The notes under the pieces were generated by a model that saw nothing but the letters and a program-made list of their open reading frames with translations, did no database searches and was not told the origin of the DNA. A stretch of 64,000 nucleotides of DNA from CAXXOK01 sp001604115. Lineage in GTDB: Bacteria; Bacillota; Clostridia; Christensenellales; Aristaeellaceae. Each line of letters begins with the position of its first letter. The first letter of the stretch is position 1. Shown one piece after another: positions 58,743 to 64,000 of this stretch. The stretch is taken from the NCBI GenBank assembly GCA_034928535.1, contig JAYFOV010000005.1:172131-236130 (forward strand). The letters are read 5' to 3'. Made by a program: the position numbers and the translations under genes.

Positions 58743-61511
58743 TCAATGGAGGTCTTCCTCGTCCGCCCCATAGATGGGCATGTTTCCATTCTCCACCACT
58801 TTGAGGGTCACAGTATGGTAGTAGTTGCTGCTCATCACTTCAAACAAACCGGTCTTGGTAAAATCCGTGCCTGTGCCAAACAGCTTTTCCTCGCCATACC
58901 ATACAGAACCGCTAGCCATCACAAAATAGTAGTTCCCCTTGGGCAAACGCAATGTGCAGGTGGATCCCGGCCGCACAAAACCGGATACGGCTATCTGGTC
59001 AGTATTATAATCACGCAGCTGTACATAGTAAGCGGCAGAGTCCTTGGGCGCTTTGATCCTGACCTGCGTGCCGCGGGTGGAGCCGCTCATCCATCCGGCT
59101 TTCGGGAACGCCAGCGCGGCTTCGTCAGGCAGGTTTTCGGTATCGGTTTTCAAAAGACTGAGCGCATCATCATAGGCATAGGTGCCAAGGAAATCCTGAT
59201 AGGCGCTGTCATAGATTGGCGACCCATCTACATTCAGCAGGATGGTGGCAGCTTCTTTTCCCTTCTTTTTCATGGCGATGACTTGATTGCCCAGCGCCCG
59301 CCTGAACTCGGTTTCATAGCGCTCATCATCCCACCGGCGCTCATAAGTCATGAACATCAGGGCTCTGAGCGCATCGGCTCGTGCGTTTTCCAGCAAGGCC
59401 GCCATATCTACACCGGTGCATGTGAGCTCCAAAGCAAACGGCCCTCCAGCCACATTGAGCGCTTGCTTGGTTTGCCCATAGAAAAACGGCGCCCATTGCA
59501 GCGAGCTCAATCCCGGAACCGTGCTGAAATGGTTGATCGTCCATGCCCGATAGTCCGTCGGGATGTTGTACAGGTCTTCGGCTTTCTTGATTCCTTTGGG
59601 GAAGTTGGTGAAGAGCAGCTCATCTGTGAATGCACTGAGCACCCGTCTGTCTTTGAAGGCTTTCTTTGATGCTGCCGCCGCCTTTTTTACGGCTCCCTGC
59701 AGCGCTTTGACACTCTTGTCCGTGAAGGCGCCATCCTCCATGGTCAGGGACACCGCCAGCGTGTACTCCTTTGTGTTGTCCAGCAATCGTTTCAGGTACC
59801 CAACCTGGTTATCGTCCTGATATTTCCCAAGCGCCTTCAATCCGGGATCAAAGGAGCGCAGCAGGAAGGTATAAACCCCTTCCGCCGCAGGATCGGTTTG
59901 CACTTGTTTTGCCCCCGCACGGTAGATGGCTAGCTGCCATGCATCCTGTACGCCCTGCGCACAGCGGTCAAGCACCTCGGCGATCATCCGTTCCGAATCG
60001 CTTGCACTCTCGCTGAGCGCTGACGAAGGGGCTGGCTCAGCCGCCGGCGATTCGGCTTCGGAAGGCTTGCCCTCAGCGGCTGTGAGGGTGTTGAGCAGCC
60101 CTTGGGGATCCTTCTCCTTGCTGGTAAGTGCTTCCAGCGGGAAGGTGGTGACAAAGGCACGGGTCGCCGGATCCACCAATGCAAAGTCCTCCGAATCCGC
60201 GTAGCTTGCCTCATTCAACAGGCCGAAGCAGACCAGTTCCGGCGCGTTCTTCGTATCAAAATAGAAAATCAGGTGCATGGGCGTGTTCATAGTGGCTGTG
60301 ATGCCCTCGGTGTATAAGAACCCATCCTTGGAGCTGATGATGCCGCATCCAAAGGGCATGACCAGTTTCTTATCCGCCACAAAATCCAGCAACTCATGGT
60401 CATACAGGATTATGTCCACGCCCATCTGCTTGGTTTCGCTATCATAGGCAACGCTGTCCAGCGCCAACGCATAGTCGGCTCCCTCCACATGCAGCATGAA
60501 CGTATTGGCAGCCCGCTCGGCCGCCGGTTCCGGCGTGACCTCCTCAGCCTGGTCGGGCACTATGGCATCTGCCTGGGCGGCAGCCGTGCTGTCTGTGCCC
60601 TGCGCGGCCCCGTCTGTCAGGGCACTGAGTGGGATCTCGACCTCCCCGGTGTCACTGAGGATGGTAAAGACGCACTCCCGCAGCAGCACCTGGTCTGAAA
60701 GGCCAAAGTACAGCTCATAGGGATTCCCGATGTTGTCCATGTTACTGTATGGCTGTACCAGATCACCGTTGGGTTGGCGCAGGCGGGCGCCTTCATACAG
60801 CAGCTTGTTGGCTGACTCTGCATCCGCACCGCTTCCTGGGTAGGCAAATGTTACCACATGCCCTTCCTTGCCATCCATGCGGTTTGGCAATTGAAAGGCG
60901 GGCGCATCTTCCAATGCGGAAATGGTATAGCGGATACCGCCAAGCACGAAGGATGCGTCAGACGGCGCTTCTTCCTCCGTGCTGGACGCCGGAGCCTCTG
61001 CGGTTGCAGCCTGATTCGGAGCCTTGTCCAGCGAAACAATGATGTGTTCGTTCGCTACGTCCGTTGGCACAACCAGTACAGCGCCCGCCAGCGCGCTTGC
61101 CTCTTTGCCCTCAAGGAAGTAGAGCAGCTCAAAGCCATCCTGCTCCGGGTTTGTGCTGAACAAACCACTGGCGACGTCAAATGCAACGCCGCGAACTCGG
61201 CTGGAATAGGGCGTGTATTCCGTTCCGTCAAGATCCCGAAGCACGATGCCGTCGCTTTGTGCAGTGATATCCTCAGTTTGGATGGCGCCACTGAGTGAGT
61301 TCAGTTTCACCAGGATCATCGTGCCGCCGTCAGGCGCGTCCTGCAAGGCGACTGCCTCGGGATCGGCTGTGGCAAGCCCCACATCCAGCGTATAGGTGAG
61401 CCAAGGGAAGATGGTGCCGGACTCTGCCATGGCGCCACCGCACAGGCAAAGAGCAAGCACAAGGGCAAGCAACCAAAGCAGTCCTTTGTGAGTATGCCGA
61501 ATGGTTTTCAT
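58743..61511 (-). CDS. Large secreted protein of unknown function
   Basis: 922 residues with a signal peptide (KGLLWLLALVLALCLCGGAMA, cleavage after AMA likely). Three beta-rich domains of about 110-140 residues follow in the first half. They contain related segments such as GIVLRDLDGTEYTPYSS, RLRQPNGDLVQPYSN and SKDGFLYTEG, reminiscent of DUF4352-like immunoglobulin folds. Acidic Ala/Glu/Pro linkers separate them. The second half (about 510-760) is mostly helical (KALQGAVKKAAAASKKAFKDRR), and the C-terminus returns to beta strands (AAYYVQLRDYNTDQIAVSGF). There is no sorting signal, WxL motif or lipobox. AAGGAGG nine bases upstream fixes ATG 61511. Not recognised as any family; probably an extracellular protein acting alone. 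Confidence 0.75.
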   Translation of the reverse strand: MKTIRHTHKGLLWLLALVLALCLCGGAMAESGTIFPWLTYTLDVGLATADPEAVALQDAPDGGTMILVKLNSLSGAIQTEDITAQSDGIVLRDLDGTEYTPYSSRVRGVAFDVASGLFSTNPEQDGFELLYFLEGKEASALAGAVLVVPTDVANEHIIVSLDKAPNQAATAEAPASSTEEEAPSDASFVLGGIRYTISALEDAPAFQLPNRMDGKEGHVVTFAYPGSGADAESANKLLYEGARLRQPNGDLVQPYSNMDNIGNPYELYFGLSDQVLLRECVFTILSDTGEVEIPLSALTDGAAQGTDSTAAAQADAIVPDQAEEVTPEPAAERAANTFMLHVEGADYALALDSVAYDSETKQMGVDIILYDHELLDFVADKKLVMPFGCGIISSKDGFLYTEGITATMNTPMHLIFYFDTKNAPELVCFGLLNEASYADSEDFALVDPATRAFVTTFPLEALTSKEKDPQGLLNTLTAAEGKPSEAESPAAEPAPSSALSESASDSERMIAEVLDRCAQGVQDAWQLAIYRAGAKQVQTDPAAEGVYTFLLRSFDPGLKALGKYQDDNQVGYLKRLLDNTKEYTLAVSLTMEDGAFTDKSVKALQGAVKKAAAASKKAFKDRRVLSAFTDELLFTNFPKGIKKAEDLYNIPTDYRAWTINHFSTVPGLSSLQWAPFFYGQTKQALNVAGGPFALELTCTGVDMAALLENARADALRALMFMTYERRWDDERYETEFRRALGNQVIAMKKKGKEAATILLNVDGSPIYDSAYQDFLGTYAYDDALSLLKTDTENLPDEAALAFPKAGWMSGSTRGTQVRIKAPKDSAAYYVQLRDYNTDQIAVSGFVRPGSTCTLRLPKGNYYFVMASGSVWYGEEKLFGTGTDFTKTGLFEVMSSNYYHTVTLKVVENGNMPIYGADEEDLH

Positions 61512-62216
61512 GTCAGAGTTCCTCCTTATATTCAAGCGGTGGTCTTGGCACGATGGCACCACATTACCCATAAAAATGGTTGCACGGTTCCCATCAAAAG
61601 CATACAAAGGTTGACTGAACTTTGCTCACGCCTATGATATGAACCGCCGGATCCTTTTTTTCATTTGTACAACTCCTTGACTGCATAAGCTTCAGCGCAT
61701 GGATGCTGCTGGTTGGGATGCGGTATCCCTGGCTGTCACGGCTGGTCCTGTCTGGGCGGGACGTCTGAACAACGTGAACGTACCCTGATGATGGTACTTC
61801 GACGATTTTGTTTGTGGTGCCTTATCCTTTCAAATACAATCCGCCTTGTTTTACATACGCCGTACGCACGTCACGCTTGGCCTGTATCCGTACCACATTG
61901 TGCGTTCTTGTGGCGGCATCTTGACCGCCATGCGAATGCTACCCTTTATTTTTGATGAACGCTCGTTTCTGTATATCTATCCTAACACCATCCTGACAAT
62001 CTGGCAAGGGTTTTTGACAGTTTATCAATTCCACTTCATGGACAATTGATTCTCAATCACGTTCTGAAGCCAAATGCGCAGTAGAAAAAGGAAGTGGAGC
62101 GAAACAGGCATCCAATCGCATAGGTTGCTTGCTGTGCCCGCATTGCATGAATTTCACAAGCCAGAGGAACATCCACCCCACCAACCACTGGCTGACAATT
62201 TGTTGCTTGCTATTCA
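61512..62216. other. Long gene-poor region
   Basis: About 700 bases without a supportable gene. On the - strand AAGGAG (61678-61673) precedes a ten-codon frame MKKRIRRFIS (61664-61632), perhaps a leader peptide or the remnant of a signal peptide. A TTGACT/TATGAT pair with 16-bp spacing on the + strand (about 61609-61636) has no gene downstream. Nothing else seen. Confidence 0.4.
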
Positions 62217-62255
62217 CAAACAGACGCGCCGCATTGCCTGCGGCGCGTCTGTTTG
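62217..62255. terminator. Terminator after the DegT-family gene
   Basis: Perfect 17-bp stem (62217-62233 with 62239-62255), 5-base loop TTGCC, only a TTT at the stem end. It lies about 100 bases past the stop of the leftward gene. Confidence 0.65.
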
Positions 62256-62351
62256 GTAGCGGGCACGGGTGCGCCCGATCAGGTTATGCGCTGCAGCATG
62301 GCGCAAAGCCATACCAACGAGGGCGCATTCCCTCTGGTGTCAAAGCTTTTG

Positions 62352-63551
62352 TCATACGCCATAATGAACGCGGATAGATGCCACAATATAGTCCTGCTCC
62401 GCTTCCAATAGCTCGGGGAACACCGGCAGGCAAACCGATTCTCTGCAAACTTGCTCTGCAACAGGCAAATCGCCCGCCTGATACCCCAAACCTTGAAATG
62501 CTTTTTGCAGGTGCAACGGCACGGGATAAAAGGCTCCCGTACCAATGCCCTTTTCGTTCAGGCTTTGCGTGAGCGCTTCCTTATCCGGAGCCAGTGCACA
62601 ATACTGGTGCCAGCAATGCGACATGCCTGCATAGCCCATCGGCGGCACGCGCAAGGGCGTTCCGGCTAACCCTGCCGCATAGCGTGCGGCAATTGCTGTC
62701 CGTTTGGCGATCAACGTATCCAAATGCCTGAGTTTCACGCGAAGCACCGCCGCCTGTACGGTATCCAAACGGGAGTTTTCACCAATCAGATAATTGTAGT
62801 ATTTGCAGGGATCATATAAACTATCCCCTTGTGTTAGGGCGTCCAGGGCACCCACATCCACCGGGAGTCCCAAAATGCCGGCTGCTTTGGCTCCGTTGCG
62901 GCCGGAGCCGTGCGCCTTCAGCGCCCGGCACACAGCTGCGACATCATCCCGGTCGGTGCACACCATTCCGCCATCCCCAAAGGCAGCAAGGTTTTTGGTG
63001 GGGTAGAAGGAAAAACAACCCGCATCACTGATAGCACCTGCCATTCCGTCCGTGGTGCGCGCGCCGATTGCCTGACAGGCATCTTCCACCACAAACAGCC
63101 CACGCGCTTTTGCAATCGCGTTGATGGCGGCCATGTCCGATGGCAAACCGAAAATATGCACCGGCATGATCCCGCGCGTGCGCGGGGTTAGCGCCGCTTC
63201 GATCCGTGCCGCATCCAGGTTGAGCGTGACCGGGTCAATGTCCACAAACACAGGCACTGCGCCCACTGCGGCAATGGATTCCGCCGATGCAAAGAAGGTG
63301 AAAGGCGTGGTGATTATCTCATCCCCAGCGCGGACGCCCAGACTACGCAAAGCCAGCTTGAGTGCGTCAGTGCCATTGCCGCAGGTAATCGCGTGCTTGA
63401 CGCCCAGGTAGGCAGCCAGCTCGGCCTCCAAAGCCTTTACGTCTTCACCTTCAATAAAGGTGCAGCCGCGCAGGCTCTCCAGCACGGCTTGCTCCAGTTC
63501 CGCCTGCATCCGGGCATACTGCCGATCCAGGTTAAAGAACGGTATTTTCAT
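62352..63551 (-). CDS. DegT/DnrJ/EryC1 family aminotransferase
   Basis: 399 residues, PLP-dependent. N-terminus IPFFNLDRQYARMQAELEQAV, the substrate-loop CGNGTDALKLALRSLGV, TPFTFFAS, the cofactor Asp in VVEDACQAIGA, and the PLP lysine in FSFYPTKNLAAFGDGG (near 186). SRLDTVQAAVLRVKL and HQYCAL continue the family pattern. These enzymes aminate keto-sugars for surface polysaccharides, lipids or natural products. TTG 63560 is in frame but too near AGAGGA; ATG 63551 is preferred. It is divergent from an acyltransferase-3 gene, which fits a role in glycan synthesis, by inference. Confidence 0.9.
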   Translation of the reverse strand: MKIPFFNLDRQYARMQAELEQAVLESLRGCTFIEGEDVKALEAELAAYLGVKHAITCGNGTDALKLALRSLGVRAGDEIITTPFTFFASAESIAAVGAVPVFVDIDPVTLNLDAARIEAALTPRTRGIMPVHIFGLPSDMAAINAIAKARGLFVVEDACQAIGARTTDGMAGAISDAGCFSFYPTKNLAAFGDGGMVCTDRDDVAAVCRALKAHGSGRNGAKAAGILGLPVDVGALDALTQGDSLYDPCKYYNYLIGENSRLDTVQAAVLRVKLRHLDTLIAKRTAIAARYAAGLAGTPLRVPPMGYAGMSHCWHQYCALAPDKEALTQSLNEKGIGTGAFYPVPLHLQKAFQGLGYQAGDLPVAEQVCRESVCLPVFPELLEAEQDYIVASIRVHYGV

Positions 63552-63583
63552 CTTGCTCAATTCCTCTGCCTAAAGTCGCAGCG

Positions 63584-63612
63584 ATTATAGCACAGGCCTA
63601 TGCGCATGTCAA
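63584..63612 (-). promoter_or_regulatory. Perfect consensus promoter of the DegT-family gene
   Basis: On the - strand TTGACA (63612-63607), 17-bp spacer, TATAAT (63589-63584); transcription would start near 63577, about 25 bases before the ATG. Confidence 0.88.
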
Positions 63613-63672
63613 ACCGCCCGGCAAGCGTATGCCTCGGTTGGCTGCACGGCGCTTTCCCAGCACTGCGCCCTA

Positions 63673-63681
63673 TGGTATAAT
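63673..63681 (+). promoter_or_regulatory. Extended -10 promoter of the acyltransferase gene
   Basis: TGGTATAAT (63673-63681) is a perfect extended -10 (TGnTATAAT). The -35 region (TTTCCC) is poor, as expected for this class. It is 40 bases from the TTG start. Confidence 0.6.
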
Positions 63682-63720
63682 GGGCGAGAATCCCCGCCGC
63701 GCGCGACAGGAGGTAGACCT

Positions 63721-64000
63721 TTGACCGAGAAGGTATCCGTCAAGCTCAGCTACTTGCAGTTTCTTTGTTCGCTGGCCATCATTGGCCTGCATACGGTGTT
63801 TGCCAAGCACTTCAGCGCTTCTGCCTCCTGGGCGCTCCAGCTGAACAACGGCTTCCGCACCCTGTTTGACGCTGCCACATCCACATTCTTCTTCCTTTCG
63901 GCCATGCTGTTTTATCGCAAAGCGGATGCCAAGGCTTATGTGCCTACGCTCCTGGCTCGCATGCGCACCCTGGTGATTCCCTATCTGTTTTGGAGCGCTG
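63721..64000 (+). CDS. Acyltransferase-3 family membrane protein, N-terminal part
   Basis: The first 93 codons are present; the window end cuts the gene. The start is TTG at 63721 with AGGAGG seven bases upstream (63708-63713). The peptide begins MTEKVSVKLSYLQFLCSLAIIGLHT, with the conserved membrane-helix His of the OafA/WecH type, then FFFLSAMLFYRKAD and RMRTLVIPYLFWS. Members O-acetylate surface sugars or peptidoglycan using a membrane acyl donor. Divergent from the DegT-family gene. Confidence 0.82.
   Translation, partial: MTEKVSVKLSYLQFLCSLAIIGLHTVFAKHFSASASWALQLNNGFRTLFDAATSTFFFLSAMLFYRKADAKAYVPTLLARMRTLVIPYLFWSA

Noticed and set aside
61846..62049. 67-codon frame in the gene-poor region
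   Set aside because: No ribosome binding site or recognisable product; codon use unlike neighbours.
1..64000. CRISPR arrays, tRNA/rRNA genes, prophage or transposase genes
   Set aside because: No regularly spaced repeats, no T-loop-like tRNA signatures in gaps, and no integrase or transposase motifs were seen on either strand.

Overview
The window reads as chromosomal DNA of a Gram-positive anaerobe of the Firmicutes, probably class Clostridia, with moderately high GC. Evidence: consensus sigma-A promoters (TTGACA, 17 bp, TATAAT), strong AGGAGG ribosome binding sites, several TTG starts, a class B sortase, LytTR two-component systems, WxL proteins, PyrR, DUF1576, DUF4914, DUF2294 and HD-GYP proteins. 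No rRNA, tRNA, CRISPR array, phage or insertion sequence was seen. The genus is not identifiable from this sequence alone.

Layout. 1-5666 (+): a tightly overlapping polyamine operon, speD (end only), speA, speE, speB, a carboxynorspermidine synthase-like gene and nspC. It encodes both known ways of adding an aminopropyl group. 6149-8695 (+): a membrane PAS-PAS-GGDEF-HD-GYP protein behind a strong promoter and a 270-nt leader. 9081-12984 (-): HD-GYP protein, M20 peptidase, YitT protein and an unassigned permease-like protein, preceded by a structured non-coding stretch that ends in an intrinsic terminator.

13435-35796: a surface-protein island. An AgrC-like kinase and a LytTR regulator diverge at its left edge, and a second LytTR regulator/kinase pair sits at its right edge. 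Between them are a WxL beta-helix adhesin, a WxL-interacting protein (DUF916 plus DUF3324), a small WxL protein, a class B sortase and a 3385-residue sortase-anchored protein with seven Cna_B repeats and four DUF11 repeats. A small unassigned + strand gene followed by a 44-bp perfect palindrome interrupts the series. I infer one regulated cell-wall system that combines non-covalent (WxL) and covalent (sortase) display. This is the most interesting part of the window.

36400-41549 (+): an arsenic-resistance operon (ArsP-type permease, thioredoxin-like protein, ArsR, ACR3, CoA-disulfide reductase-rhodanese) behind a consensus promoter with a 20-bp palindrome at the predicted transcription start. 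41639-42706 (-): a NapH/YccM-like membrane ferredoxin. 43054-50655 (+): a paralogue of the first GGDEF-HD-GYP protein with a broken GGDEF motif, two phytoene-desaturase-like flavoproteins (the first with a GltD-like cysteine tail), and a membrane diguanylate cyclase. 50846-54743 (-): DUF1576, DUF4914 and DUF2294 proteins. 55195-55995 (+): a TspO-like membrane protein. 56209-58186 (-): pyrR and a uracil permease with an attenuator-like leader. 58743-61511 (-): a large secreted protein of unknown function. 62352-63551 (-): a DegT-family aminotransferase, divergent from an acyltransferase-3 gene cut by the window end.

Themes: c-di-GMP turnover (four GGDEF/HD-GYP proteins), cell-surface display, and long GC-rich inverted repeats at operon ends, many without a U-tract. 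Start codons were re-chosen from ribosome binding sites where the longest frame was implausible.
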